DNA of 64,000 nucleotides from Chryseobacterium sp. Its GTDB lineage: Bacteria; Bacteroidota; Bacteroidia; Flavobacteriales; Weeksellaceae. The DNA lies in assembly GCF_008014695.1 (NCBI RefSeq), contig NZ_VOXE01000002.1, forward strand, positions 496,001-560,000, given 5' to 3'. The notes beneath the pieces were generated by a model. The model worked only from the letters and a program-made list of their open reading frames with translations. It was not told where the DNA came from and searched no databases. A program made the position numbers and the translations under genes. The first letter of the stretch is position 1; each line of letters starts with the position of its first letter. Positions 46,776 through 54,235 of this stretch are shown here, piece after piece.

Positions 46776-47705
46776 ATGAAACCACAAGTCGAAATCTATT
46801 CAAATCTGATCAAAACCAAAGCCGCAAAATTTGGTTTCAACGGGTGTGGCATTTCGCGAGCAGGTTTTCTGGAAGAAGAGGCAAGACCGCTCGAAAACTG
46901 GCTCAAAAATAATTTTAACGGCGAGATGGCTTATATGGAAAACCATTTCGATAAAAGGCTTAATCCTCAGATTCTGGTGGAAGGTTCAAAATCCGTCATT
47001 TCGCTTTCCTATAATTATTTCCCGGAAGAGGAACTGCCGGCTCTGGAGCATTTTAAGATCTCAAAATATGCTTACGGGCAGGATTATCATGAAATTCTGA
47101 AAGAAATTCTGGCGGAAATGGTGGCAGAACTGAAGGAAGAGATCGGTGATTTTGAATGCCGTGTTTTTGTGGATTCGGCACCGGTTCTGGAAAGAAGCTG
47201 GGCCCGGAAATCCGGAATTGGCTGGGTAGGGAAAAATGCTAATCTGATCACCCGACAGAATGGTTCTTTCTATTTTCTGGCTGAAATCATCTGCGATCTC
47301 GAGCTTCAGGAAGATTATCCGACGACCGATCATTGCGGGACCTGCAGAAAATGCATCGATGCGTGCCCGACCCAGGCCATTGTTTCGGACAAAATTATTG
47401 ACGGCAGCAAATGCATTTCTTACGCAACGATTGAACTGAAAAGCGAAATCCCGGACGATTTCACCGATAAAATGGAAGACTGGATGTTCGGCTGCGATAT
47501 CTGTCAGGATGTGTGTCCGTGGAACCGTTTTTCCGCTCCACATCAGCAGGAAAAATTCAAACCCAATTCCTATTTGTTAAATTATGGAAAAGAAGACTGG
47601 AAAGCTTTGACTCAGGAACTTTTTTCAGAAATTTTCAGAAAGTCGCCTGTAAAACGTACAAAGTTTGCAGGCCTGAAAAGAAATATAGAATTTTTGGGTA
47701 AGTAA
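46776..47705 (+). CDS. queG: Epoxyqueuosine reductase QueG
   Basis: A 309-residue iron-sulfur/cobalamin enzyme that performs the last step of queuosine synthesis, reducing epoxyqueuosine to queuosine in tRNA. Diagnostic parts: the N-terminal region '[25 protein letters not shown]', the central '[23 protein letters not shown]', and two [4Fe-4S] clusters in '[16 protein letters not shown]' and '[12 protein letters not shown]'. The HEAT-like C-terminal extension found in E. coli QueG is shortened, as usual for this phylum. It is expressed alone. Confidence 0.94.
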   Translation: MKPQVEIYSNLIKTKAAKFGFNGCGISRAGFLEEEARPLENWLKNNFNGEMAYMENHFDKRLNPQILVEGSKSVISLSYNYFPEEELPALEHFKISKYAYGQDYHEILKEILAEMVAELKEEIGDFECRVFVDSAPVLERSWARKSGIGWVGKNANLITRQNGSFYFLAEIICDLELQEDYPTTDHCGTCRKCIDACPTQAIVSDKIIDGSKCISYATIELKSEIPDDFTDKMEDWMFGCDICQDVCPWNRFSAPHQQEKFKPNSYLLNYGKEDWKALTQELFSEIFRKSPVKRTKFAGLKRNIEFLGK

Positions 47706-47833
47706 TGCTGTTCGGAAAACGGTTTTCCAAACTTAATAGAGAAATTTTACCGGGCCTTCAGATTTTTAAAAATCAAGGCTTACATAAAATCAAAGTGTTG
47801 AGCTAAACGCGATCTTCAGAAAATTCCGGAGAA

Positions 47834-47914
47834 TTACCGTCTTTTCTGGTTCCTTTTCGGTGCAACTTTTACTCTGATCTTAAATCTTTTGGATGATTTG
47901 GATTTTTTTGGCAT
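47834..47914 (-). CDS. Candidate 26-residue highly basic microprotein
   Basis: An ATG-to-stop frame encodes a peptide starting MPKKSKSSKRFKIRV and ending KRNQKRR. It has about 14 Lys/Arg in 26 residues and no acidic residue. The composition is like very small ribosomal or RNA-binding proteins. The reading frame is not a shadow of another gene. A TTTATTTG box, one mismatch from the Bacteroidota -7 element, lies roughly 17 bases upstream on the same strand. Whether it is translated is unknown; it could be a small ribosome-associated protein or a chance ORF. Confidence 0.4.
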   Translation of the reverse strand: MPKKSKSSKRFKIRVKVAPKRNQKRR

Positions 47915-48000
47915 ATATCCTTGCTGTTTCGCAAATAAATTTAAAAATATTATTTCAAATTAAACGATATCTTCATAAAAATTTAATGTTATTTTTTTAA

Positions 48001-48008
48001 TACATTTG
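48001..48008 (+). promoter_or_regulatory. -7 promoter box (TACATTTG) abutting the TIGR02117 start
   Basis: A full TAnnTTTG match only three bases before the ATG at 48012. The TTG inside it gives the longer ORF start at 48006, which is not credible if this box is a promoter. Confidence 0.35.
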
Positions 48009-48011
48009 AAA

Positions 48012-48716
48012 ATGAAGAAAATCTTTCTTGTGATCCTCAAAGCACTTGGCGCCATCGTTGCCGTAGTTGTGTTTTATTTAATCTGCGGATTTTTAATTCC
48101 TTACATAGAAGTACCTGAGAAAAAGGTTACCCAACCAGAAACTGTTACCGCTTATATCCTGACCAACGGTGTTCATACCGATTTGGTGGTGCCGGTAAAA
48201 TCTGCAGAAATGGACTGGAGCAAAGAGATTCCTTTTGAGAACACGCTTTCCCAAAGAAATGATTTCAAATATCTCTCCATCGGGTGGGGCGACAAAGGTT
48301 TTTACCTCGATACGCCAACCTGGGCCGAGCTGAAAGTTTCCACGGCCTTCAATGCCGCTTTCTGGCTGAGTGAATCGGCGATGCACTGTACTTATTACGA
48401 TAGAATGACCGAAGGGGAAGACTGCAAAAAGCTCACGCTCACGCATGAACAATATCTCGAACTCATACAGTTTATCCGCGATAAATTCGACCGGGACGCA
48501 AACGGCCGACCAATCCTCATTAAAACGGATGCAGTTTACGGAAAAAATGATGCTTTTTATGACGCAAAAGGCCGCTACAGCTTCCTGAACACGTGCAATA
48601 CCTGGACGAATAACGGACTGAAAGCTGCAGGACAGAAAGCCGCCCTATGGACGCCTTCGGACATCGGAATTTTTCAGCATTATAAGCAGGGAGTTCTAAT
48701 TCAAATGGTCCAGTAA
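48012..48716 (+). CDS. TIGR02117 (DUF2459) family membrane-anchored protein
   Basis: A 234-residue protein with one N-terminal TM helix (residues ~4-30) and the rest outside the cytoplasm. Conserved segments are 'LTNGVHTDLVVPV' (His55), 'YLSIGWGDKGFYLDTPTW' and 'LNTCNTWTNNGLKAAG' (Cys195). Family function is unknown. The early His and late Cys, each in a conserved context, match the order in circularly permuted NlpC/P60-type (YiiX/LRAT-like) cysteine hydrolases, so an amide or ester hydrolase role on envelope molecules is possible; this is my inference. The 3' end of the gene has a second, degraded copy at 49921-50031. The stop is followed by two AT-rich membrane-protein genes. Confidence 0.85.
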   Translation: MKKIFLVILKALGAIVAVVVFYLICGFLIPYIEVPEKKVTQPETVTAYILTNGVHTDLVVPVKSAEMDWSKEIPFENTLSQRNDFKYLSIGWGDKGFYLDTPTWAELKVSTAFNAAFWLSESAMHCTYYDRMTEGEDCKKLTLTHEQYLELIQFIRDKFDRDANGRPILIKTDAVYGKNDAFYDAKGRYSFLNTCNTWTNNGLKAAGQKAALWTPSDIGIFQHYKQGVLIQMVQ

Positions 48717-48726
48717 CAAATAGAAC

Positions 48727-49146
48727 ATGTCCCTAACGGTTATGAGAATAGTCAGGATTCTTTTCTTTTTGTCTTTCTTTTTGATTATAGGGATGAGTGA
48801 TAGCACATATCCTATATTTTTGATAATGATTATAGTACTATTTCAATTTATGGGTTCAATTTTTACAAATGAAATCCTTTGGGAGGGTCTTTGTATAATT
48901 CCTATTATTTGGACTTTGTTAATTGCTGCAAATTGTAATCGTTTTAAAGAAAGATATCTTTTTTTATTTTGTATGATATCTCTTTGGATTACAGGAATAT
49001 TATACATTTTAAAATTTGACACCAGTAATGAAAATCTAAAATATTCAATATGGTTTTTAACTCCGCTCATTGTATTTTTAACAAGTTCCATTGTTCTTTT
49101 ATTTTGGCATTTTAAAAATCCTGTTAAAAATGAAGAGTCAACTTAA
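48727..49146 (+). CDS. Small four-TM membrane protein A, unknown family
   Basis: A 139-residue, strongly hydrophobic protein with about four TM segments. It starts 10 bases after the TIGR02117 gene; the ATG at 48742 (MRIVRILFFL) is an alternative start. It is a clear paralog of the next gene: both share the order 'LFQF' or 'LYQF', 'EILWEGL' or 'EIFWEGL', 'RYLFLFCMISL' or 'RYFFIFCEISL' and 'TSSIVLL' or 'TSSLLLI'. The DNA is far richer in A/T than the flanking genes, suggesting recent acquisition or relaxed selection. No function is recognised. The tandem small membrane proteins next to a possible hydrolase resemble an effector/immunity layout, which is only a hypothesis. Confidence 0.6.
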   Translation: MSLTVMRIVRILFFLSFFLIIGMSDSTYPIFLIMIIVLFQFMGSIFTNEILWEGLCIIPIIWTLLIAANCNRFKERYLFLFCMISLWITGILYILKFDTSNENLKYSIWFLTPLIVFLTSSIVLLFWHFKNPVKNEEST

Positions 49147-49195
49147 AAGAAATAATAAATAAAAATTTACTTTCATGAGATTTTTTTTCGTGTAA

Positions 49196-49750
49196 TTGAA
49201 ATTTTTAGCAATATGGCTCACCCCAAGCTACTCTTTTCCACAGCTTTCACATCTATTAATTTTGAGACTGATTACTGTTAAAACTCCCCATTCTACTAGT
49301 GGAAATGGTTCTGCAACCAACAGAAATTACCCTAAAAATGAAAAAAAAGTTTTTTTTCTAAAATTAATATGGGTTATTTCTTTTCTATGGATAAATATGC
49401 CCGGAGAACATGAGATACCACTTTTTCTTTGCTTATTACTTTTTTTGTATCAATTTATTTATGATATTATATCACTTTCTCATTTCCACGAAATTTTTTG
49501 GGAAGGATTATTAACGGTATTTATAATTGGTACTTTAATTGTGGGATTCAAATCTAAATTATACAGGGACCGTTATTTTTTTATTTTCTGTGAAATATCT
49601 TTACTATGTACTTTACTTTATTTTTTGGGATTTTCAAATGCTAGATTGTCAAATAGTATTTTCAATTTCGTTTCACTTTTAATTTTTTTTACCTCAAGTT
49701 TGTTATTAATTTTAAAACATTTTCATCTTCAGAAAGAAAATGATAATTAA
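49196..49750 (+). CDS. Small four-TM membrane protein B, paralog of A, probable 5' frameshift
   Basis: The open frame (184 codons from a TTG at 49196) contains about four TM segments homologous to the preceding protein. Homology begins only after codon ~48; the N-terminal part reads like untranslated spacer. An ATG at 49338-49340 sits exactly where the paralog starts, but is one base out of frame. It is followed by eight A and, after one G, eight T. With nine A the product would begin MKKKVFFLKLIWVIS and align with protein A from its first residue. The gene is therefore either frameshifted, switched by slippage in the A run, or affected by a homopolymer sequencing error. Very AT-rich. Confidence 0.5.
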   Translation: MKFLAIWLTPSYSFPQLSHLLILRLITVKTPHSTSGNGSATNRNYPKNEKKVFFLKLIWVISFLWINMPGEHEIPLFLCLLLFLYQFIYDIISLSHFHEIFWEGLLTVFIIGTLIVGFKSKLYRDRYFFIFCEISLLCTLLYFLGFSNARLSNSIFNFVSLLIFFTSSLLLILKHFHLQKENDN

Positions 49751-49780
49751 CAGTGCACCAGCAACGAGTAGAAATTGCCC

Positions 49781-49920
49781 ATGATGAGATTATTGAAAAA
49801 CATTGCTATTTTAACTTATCTTCTTGTAGGGAGAACACAAGAACAGATTTCAATATCTCATAATAATTTGGGGTTTTATTAGAATATTCAACATTCTTTT
49901 CTTTCTGTTTTTTTTGTAAT
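49781..49920 (+). pseudogene. Remnants of a third membrane-protein copy
   Basis: The start 'ATGATGAGATTATTG' opens a 33-codon frame that then stops. At 49877-49920 the DNA resembles the 5' end of membrane protein A (48740-48794: AGAATA, then TTCTTTTCTTT and TTTTTTGT-type tracts in the same order). Just upstream, 'GCAAC...AGAAATT.CCC' at 49760-49780 matches the sequence before the start of protein B. No intact reading frame remains. Confidence 0.35.
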
Positions 49921-50031
49921 AGCTTCCTGACCACTTGCAATACCTGGACAAATGACGGACTGAAAGCTGCAGGACAGAAAGCCGCCCTCTGGACGCCTTC
50001 TGACATCGGAATTTTTCAGCATTACAAATAA
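49921..50031 (+). pseudogene. 3'-terminal fragment of a second TIGR02117 gene
   Basis: Thirty-six codons (SFLTTCNTWTNDG...DIGIFQHYK, stop) are almost identical to codons ~190-225 of the TIGR02117 gene at 48012, with only a few base changes in about 105. There is no start or upstream gene body: the fragment joins directly to the remnant of a membrane-protein 5' end. This indicates an unequal recombination or deletion between tandem cassette copies. The family's conserved Cys is retained in the fragment. Confidence 0.85.
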
Positions 50032-50032
50032 A

Positions 50033-50056
50033 AAACTCCCTTTTCAGGGAGTTCAA
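50033..50056 (-). terminator. Terminator of the downstream YceI gene
   Basis: Stem AACTCCCT / AGGGAGTT with loop GAAA. On the minus strand it runs into TTTTTTATTT, so it ends the transcript of the YceI gene at 50112-50621. Confidence 0.85.
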
Positions 50057-50111
50057 CATCATTAAAAAAAATATGAAAAATTTAACCTCTGATGTTTAAA
50101 GTTTTAGAAGG

Positions 50112-50621
50112 TTAATCTTCCATTGCCAGGGTAAATACGAGATCCAGATCATCTTTGACATACACTGCACCACCCATTCTTTTTGGAGCTGTAATATTGA
50201 AATCCGAGAACTTCAGTCTTTTATATCCAACAAGGCTGCTGTTTTGGGAGGTGAATTCAACACTGTATTTTTTCGTTACAGCCATCATTTTGACCTCTAC
50301 CACTGCGTCGTATTTATTGTAAAGCGCTTTGTTGAACTGAATAAATTTAATGCTGAGGTTCGGAAAACGGTCAGAATTTAAAGTTTTTTTGAAATCAGAA
50401 GTCATCATTCTATTACGGCAGTCGAAATCTTCCACTTTCAGAATGACATTGGGCAGGTGTGTTCCTCCTAAGGAATACTGGCTTCCGGAATTGGTGAAAC
50501 TCTGGTTTGTGCATTTGAATGTATTGATATTCGTTCGGCCGTTAATCTCCACCCGGTTGGTCTGTGAGCGTAAAAGCGGACTTAAGCAGAAGAGAAGCAG
50601 GCCGGTGACTAGAGTTTTCAT
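50112..50621 (-). CDS. YceI family periplasmic protein (second copy)
   Basis: A 169-residue protein with a signal peptide (MKTLVTGLLLFCLSPLLRSQ) and a YceI-like lipocalin barrel: 'INGRTNINTFKC', 'LKVEDFDCRNRMMTSDFKKTL' and 'LKFSDFNITAPKRMGGAVYVKDDLDLVF'. YceI proteins bind isoprenoid chains such as quinones in the periplasm. It has Cys residues that could form a disulfide, unlike the other YceI protein nearby. A terminator lies between the porin gene upstream and this gene, so it may have its own promoter or depend on read-through. Confidence 0.85.
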   Translation of the reverse strand: MKTLVTGLLLFCLSPLLRSQTNRVEINGRTNINTFKCTNQSFTNSGSQYSLGGTHLPNVILKVEDFDCRNRMMTSDFKKTLNSDRFPNLSIKFIQFNKALYNKYDAVVEVKMMAVTKKYSVEFTSQNSSLVGYKRLKFSDFNITAPKRMGGAVYVKDDLDLVFTLAMED

Positions 50622-50629
50622 AATTGGAG

Positions 50630-50664
50630 TTTAAAAAAGGGGCCGGAGACAGCCCCCTTCTGAT
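50630..50664 (-). terminator. Terminator after the porin-like gene
   Basis: On the minus strand a G-rich arm AGGGGGC pairs with GGCCCCT (one mismatch) around a seven-base loop, followed by six T. It separates the porin from the YceI gene downstream. Confidence 0.7.
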
Positions 50665-50682
50665 TGAAAAATTTACTGATAT

Positions 50683-52062
50683 TTAGAAACCAATGGTTGC
50701 TTCAAGCATAAAGCCTTTGAAATTACCACCGTAAAGTGCGGTATTTGGATTCCAGGTGTTTGTTGATGCGGTATAAGTACCCCAACCTAAACTGTTGTCA
50801 TATTTCTGGTTTACATATTCCGCTTTTGCCAGAATGTTTTTTGTTAAAAACCAACCGGCATCAATATTCCAGCGGTCTACTTTTCTTGTAGGCATTGCGT
50901 CGAAGTCTTTTCCGCTAACGGTGTTGTATTTTCCGCCGATATAGAACTGTTCTTTGCTGCCAAATCTGTAAAGCAGATCCCCTGCAAACTGGTTGTAAGC
51001 ACCGTCAGAATCTCGTTTTGTAGGAACGCCTGCAACGGTCAGTACTTTATTTCCTGAAGCTCTTTCAATGGTTCCGAAAAATTCAAATCCGCGGTATTTG
51101 ATGAATGGGTTGATCTGAAATGCGGTCATGTCTTTAAATCCTGGATTGAATCTGCCTGTTGAAGGATTGTCAGTACCGAATGAACTGTTTTTTGCAGCAC
51201 TGGCAGCCTGGTCAGCACTAGTCAGCAATACGTAATAATACCGTGATCCTGTTCTGTCGTCACCGAATAACTGTCCGTTTGTGGTTAAACCGCTGGTTTT
51301 AATGACGGACCCGGTGAGTCTTAATCTAAGGTCAGAATCTATCTGTTTGTCGAAACCAATTTTTGCATAAATAGAAGGATTGATGTTCGACGTGGCGGTG
51401 TTTACAACCGTCTGGTTCATTTTCCCGTTGGAAGCTCCCACCATTCCAATGAAATTTTGGTAGAATCCGTAAAATTCAGCGTACGGTTGAGTGGTGAAGG
51501 AATCCATGATGTTATTCTCAACAAACGGATTATTGATTGTATATGCACCATCACTTCTTCTGAAATGGGCATCACCGTAATTAAGGTCATCCATTCCAAC
51601 TCTGACCCTTGCATATTTCATGATGTTACTCATGAAGCCTTTGGAAATAAAATCAAGATTGTCTATCTGAATATAACCCCCTTTTACCCAGGCCTCATTG
51701 TGGTGACGTGCTGAAAGATATGTTCTGAGGTGCATTTTTACGCCTGTTGAAAGGTAGGCATTAAGATCCAGGTTGGCTTCGGGTAAATTAACGTCTTTTC
51801 CAAGCGGTATAAGGGTTACACCAGCCGGAAGGGTGCCTTCGGTGCTGTGTTTCAAACCCTGAAACTGCAGTGCGAAATCTCCGCCAACGGAGACCTTTAC
51901 GCCGTCGTATTCCGGTGCATCCACTTTTGGATCTTCGAATATGCCACGGCTGTATTTTTCCGGTGCAAGATAGGCTCTCATTGAGTTTTCCTGAGCATTC
52001 GTAAAACTTATTCCTGAGAATAATACGGCAAGCATTGAAGCTTTCATTAACATTGTTTTCAT
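50683..52062 (-). CDS. Outer-membrane porin-like protein
   Basis: A 459-residue protein with a signal peptide (cleavage near residue 23, TNAQ). The mature part has the alternating strand pattern of a 16-stranded-type porin: 'VKMHLRTYLSARHHNEAWVKGGYIQIDNLDF', 'ARVRVGMDDLNYGD', 'YAEFYGFYQNFIGMVGAS' and 'LYRFGSKEQFYIGGKYN'. It ends in Phe (EATIGF). It resembles short porins of the phosphate/anion-selective or 'DcaP/OprO' sort seen in Bacteroidota; the specific substrate is unknown. It lies 25 bases downstream of the first YceI gene on the same strand, so these two form an operon. Confidence 0.8.
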   Translation of the reverse strand: MKTMLMKASMLAVLFSGISFTNAQENSMRAYLAPEKYSRGIFEDPKVDAPEYDGVKVSVGGDFALQFQGLKHSTEGTLPAGVTLIPLGKDVNLPEANLDLNAYLSTGVKMHLRTYLSARHHNEAWVKGGYIQIDNLDFISKGFMSNIMKYARVRVGMDDLNYGDAHFRRSDGAYTINNPFVENNIMDSFTTQPYAEFYGFYQNFIGMVGASNGKMNQTVVNTATSNINPSIYAKIGFDKQIDSDLRLRLTGSVIKTSGLTTNGQLFGDDRTGSRYYYVLLTSADQAASAAKNSSFGTDNPSTGRFNPGFKDMTAFQINPFIKYRGFEFFGTIERASGNKVLTVAGVPTKRDSDGAYNQFAGDLLYRFGSKEQFYIGGKYNTVSGKDFDAMPTRKVDRWNIDAGWFLTKNILAKAEYVNQKYDNSLGWGTYTASTNTWNPNTALYGGNFKGFMLEATIGF

Positions 52063-52087
52063 ATTTTTAAAATTTAATGGTTATTGT

Positions 52088-52618
52088 TTAGTTAGCGGTA
52101 ATGGTCACGTGTACAGTAATGGCATCCCCAGTGTGCACACCCAAAAAACCCGGAGTTTCTATACCGAAATCTGACATTTTCATGTCTTCAGTTGCACTGA
52201 TGTGGTAAGACTTACCGTTTCTAATGACACTCACCGGCAGTGATACTGTTTTGGTGACACCTGCAATACTTAGTTTACCAGATAATGTGCTTTTGCCAAC
52301 GTTTAGTGTGGCAGCTGTAAAAGATATATTTGGATTTTTGTCGGCTTTCAGGGCATTGTAAGCTTTGTTATCCATAATTTTTCCTTTTGTGCTTTTCAGG
52401 TTTTTAGCGGCCATTGCAAATTTTACATTGGTAATGGAATTTCCGCTTACGGTTCCTGAGAAGTTCGCAGTATTGGAGGTCATCGTCCAGTCATGCATAG
52501 GGGAGGTGCCGCTTACGGAAACAGTTGCTGATTTTCCGGTAATGTTCTGTGCGGAAAACAGCCCGCTAAAGAGTCCGATGGTCATTACCAAAACTTTGAA
52601 TGTTGAGAAATTTTTCAT
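52088..52618 (-). CDS. YceI family periplasmic protein (first copy)
   Basis: A 176-residue protein with a signal peptide (ending LFSAQ). It has the YceI fold markers 'SGTSPMHDWTMTSN', 'FAMAAKNLKSTKGKIMDNKAYNALK' and 'MKMSDFGIETPGFLGVHTGDAITVHV'. Likely a periplasmic carrier for an isoprenoid or similar amphiphile. First gene of an operon with the porin-like protein; a -7 box TACCTTTG lies 40 bases upstream on the same strand. Confidence 0.9.
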   Translation of the reverse strand: MKNFSTFKVLVMTIGLFSGLFSAQNITGKSATVSVSGTSPMHDWTMTSNTANFSGTVSGNSITNVKFAMAAKNLKSTKGKIMDNKAYNALKADKNPNISFTAATLNVGKSTLSGKLSIAGVTKTVSLPVSVIRNGKSYHISATEDMKMSDFGIETPGFLGVHTGDAITVHVTITAN

Positions 52619-52657
52619 TTTTTTAATTTTGAGGTTAATTATTTGCTTTTAACAGAA

Positions 52658-52665
52658 CAAAGGTA
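52658..52665 (-). promoter_or_regulatory. -7 promoter box (TACCTTTG) of the YceI-porin operon
   Basis: A full TAnnTTTG match. A short palindrome ACTGAATCAGT (52677-52687) lies at the -33 position instead of TTTG and could be an operator. Confidence 0.5.
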
Positions 52666-53004
52666 TAATTGATTTTACTGAATCAGTAATAATTTGCATA
52701 TTTTTTACATGATATATATCTCTTCGCAATAAAAGATGATAAATATTTATTAAAATAAACATATTAGTAAAGAATACTTAATTCGAAATCGATATAAGTG
52801 AAATGGTTTTGGGAAAAATAAAGAACTGTTAAAAGACTGTTAAAAATGGTAGTTTTTGAATAGTGACGAGGGTCACGCAAAAACACTTTCGATTTCCAGA
52901 CTGAATAACTATCTTATGAAACTGAGGGACTTGGAAGTGGAATAGGATTTTTGAAACTCCGCTAGTGGGGCAGTGAAGCTTTCTGCATAGCGCATCGCCC
53001 GTAA
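52666..53004. other. Intergenic stretch upstream of the YceI operon
   Basis: Strongly A/T-rich to ~52860, then more mixed. It contains the possible operator palindrome ACTGAATCAGT at 52677-52687. No RNA gene or repeat was recognised. Confidence 0.5.
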
Positions 53005-53187
53005 ATGGAATGGTTTAAACCTATTGAATTCAAGATAATCAAACCATTGAATGGGAAATTGATTATTTGTGCTGATTGGAACGATGGAAAACCCAAATTA
53101 CCAACATCCTGGGAGAAGTATTATATGTTGATGTTGCCAGATGATGTCTGTCGGGATGGAAGAAAATACAGAAAAGAAGTTGTGTAG
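53005..53187 (+). CDS. Hypothetical 60-residue protein
   Basis: An ATG-started frame encoding MEWFKPIEFKIIKPLNG..., with balanced charged and aromatic residues and Cys pairs (ICADW, DDVC). It has no signal peptide or TM segment and no recognised family. It might be a small cytoplasmic protein or the remnant of a larger gene. It is isolated between the YceI operon and the tRNA, and no convincing promoter was found. Confidence 0.35.
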   Translation: MEWFKPIEFKIIKPLNGKLIICADWNDGKPKLPTSWEKYYMLMLPDDVCRDGRKYRKEVV

Positions 53188-53226
53188 TGGCAATCTCCGC
53201 ACCTTGAACATGGATAAAGCTTGATC

Positions 53227-53265
53227 AAAAAAAAAACAGGAAAAGCAATTATTGCTTTTCCTGTT
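53227..53265 (-). terminator. Terminator downstream of tRNA-Leu
   Basis: Thirteen-base arms CAGGAAAAGCAAT / ATTGCTTTTCCTG at 53237-53263. On the minus strand they are followed by ten T, directly after the 3' CCA of the tRNA. Confidence 0.92.
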
Positions 53266-53350
53266 TGGTACCCGGTGCCGGAATCGAACCGGCACATCTT
53301 GCGATACTAGAGTTTGAGTCTAGCGCGTCTACCAATTCCGCCAACCGGGC
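53266..53350 (-). tRNA. tRNA-Leu (anticodon CAA)
   Basis: On the minus strand the sequence begins GCCCGGTTGGCGGAATTGG and ends with an encoded CCA. The acceptor stem pairs GCCCGGT with ACCGGGT, with a G-U at the first pair. The anticodon arm is CTAGA-CTCAAAC-TCTAG, giving anticodon CAA (codon UUG). The T arm is GCCGG-TTCGATT-CCGGC. A short variable arm (TATCGCAAGATGT) is present, typical of tRNA-Leu. Confidence 0.96.
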
Positions 53351-53417
53351 ATTTTTTGGTGGTGCAAATATAGAATTTATTTTTACTTCCTAAAAATTTT
53401 TCTTTGTTTTCCGTAAA

Positions 53418-54182
53418 TTAAAAGTCTATTTCGAGTCCGTCCCATGCCATATGCACATTTTCCGGAAGTTCTTTTTCAGTTTCTACATGCAGACCCATTT
53501 CATGGGAAATATGGGTCAGGTATAATTTCTTCGGTTTAAGTTCCTCAAAAAGCTGCAGCACATCAGGCAGAATGAAATGAGCCGGATGCGGTCTATCTTT
53601 TCGGAGGCAGTTTAAGACAAGATATTCCAGACCCCTCAGTTTCTCTTTTTCATTTTCAGGAATCGCACTTGCATCGGTGATATAACCGAAATTATTAAAG
53701 CGGAAACCCAGTACGGGAATCTGGTTATGCATCACTTCAACCGGAATAATCTCCGTATTCATTAAATTAAATTTTTCTGTGATTTCAACAAGTTCGAATC
53801 GCGGCGCTCCAGGATATTTTTCGTCTGCAAAAGCGTACGGAAAACGTTCCATCACTTCTCGACCGACTCTTTTATGACAGAAAAGCGGCATCTCTTTATT
53901 TTGTCTGAAGATCAGAGGACGCATATCATCGAGTCCTATAACATGATCATTATGTTCATGGGTAAGCAGTACCGCATCTACGTGCTCTTCATGGTTTTGA
54001 AGCATCTGCATACGGAAATCCGGCCCGCAGTCGATGAGGAATTTTGCACCTTCTTCCGTAGTAATCAATGCTGAAGAACGAAAACGTCTGTCCTTCGGAT
54101 TTTCGGACTTACAAACTTTGCATTTGCAGCCGATAACGGGAACGCCCTGCGAAGTTCCGGTGCCTAAAAATTTCAACTTCAT
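53418..54182 (-). CDS. MBL-fold metallo-hydrolase (PhnP-like)
   Basis: A 254-residue metallo-beta-lactamase-fold protein: 'FLGTGTSQGVPVIGCKCKVC' at the N-terminus with the extra zinc-binding Cys cluster typical of the PhnP group, then the metal motif 'LLTHEHNDHVIGLDDMRPL' (HxHxDH), 'HNQIPVLGFR' and a late 'YLTHISHEMGLH'. PhnP-type enzymes hydrolyse cyclic phosphodiesters. Cytoplasmic. Divergent from the gene starting at 54236. Confidence 0.9.
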   Translation of the reverse strand: MKLKFLGTGTSQGVPVIGCKCKVCKSENPKDRRFRSSALITTEEGAKFLIDCGPDFRMQMLQNHEEHVDAVLLTHEHNDHVIGLDDMRPLIFRQNKEMPLFCHKRVGREVMERFPYAFADEKYPGAPRFELVEITEKFNLMNTEIIPVEVMHNQIPVLGFRFNNFGYITDASAIPENEKEKLRGLEYLVLNCLRKDRPHPAHFILPDVLQLFEELKPKKLYLTHISHEMGLHVETEKELPENVHMAWDGLEIDF

Positions 54183-54199
54183 TTTTTTGACGTTGGGTT

Positions 54200-54207
54200 T
54201 AATTTTG
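54200..54207 (+). promoter_or_regulatory. -7 promoter box (TAATTTTG) for the 54236 gene
   Basis: A full TAnnTTTG match 28 bases before the GTG start codon, in the divergent intergenic region. No -33 at normal spacing. Confidence 0.42.
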
Positions 54208-54235
54208 GTAAATTTACAAAAAATTAGAATCGCCT

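Larger units (their letters stand above)
47706..48011. other. Intergenic stretch between queG and the TIGR02117 gene
   Basis: AT-rich, with one candidate very short gene on the minus strand (47834-47914). The left third (47706-47830) shows no coding pattern or structured RNA that I can support. Confidence 0.5.

Noticed and set aside
53098-53295. 65-residue minus-strand frame overlapping the tRNA
   Set aside because: It runs through the tRNA-Leu and its terminator and has no coding pattern.
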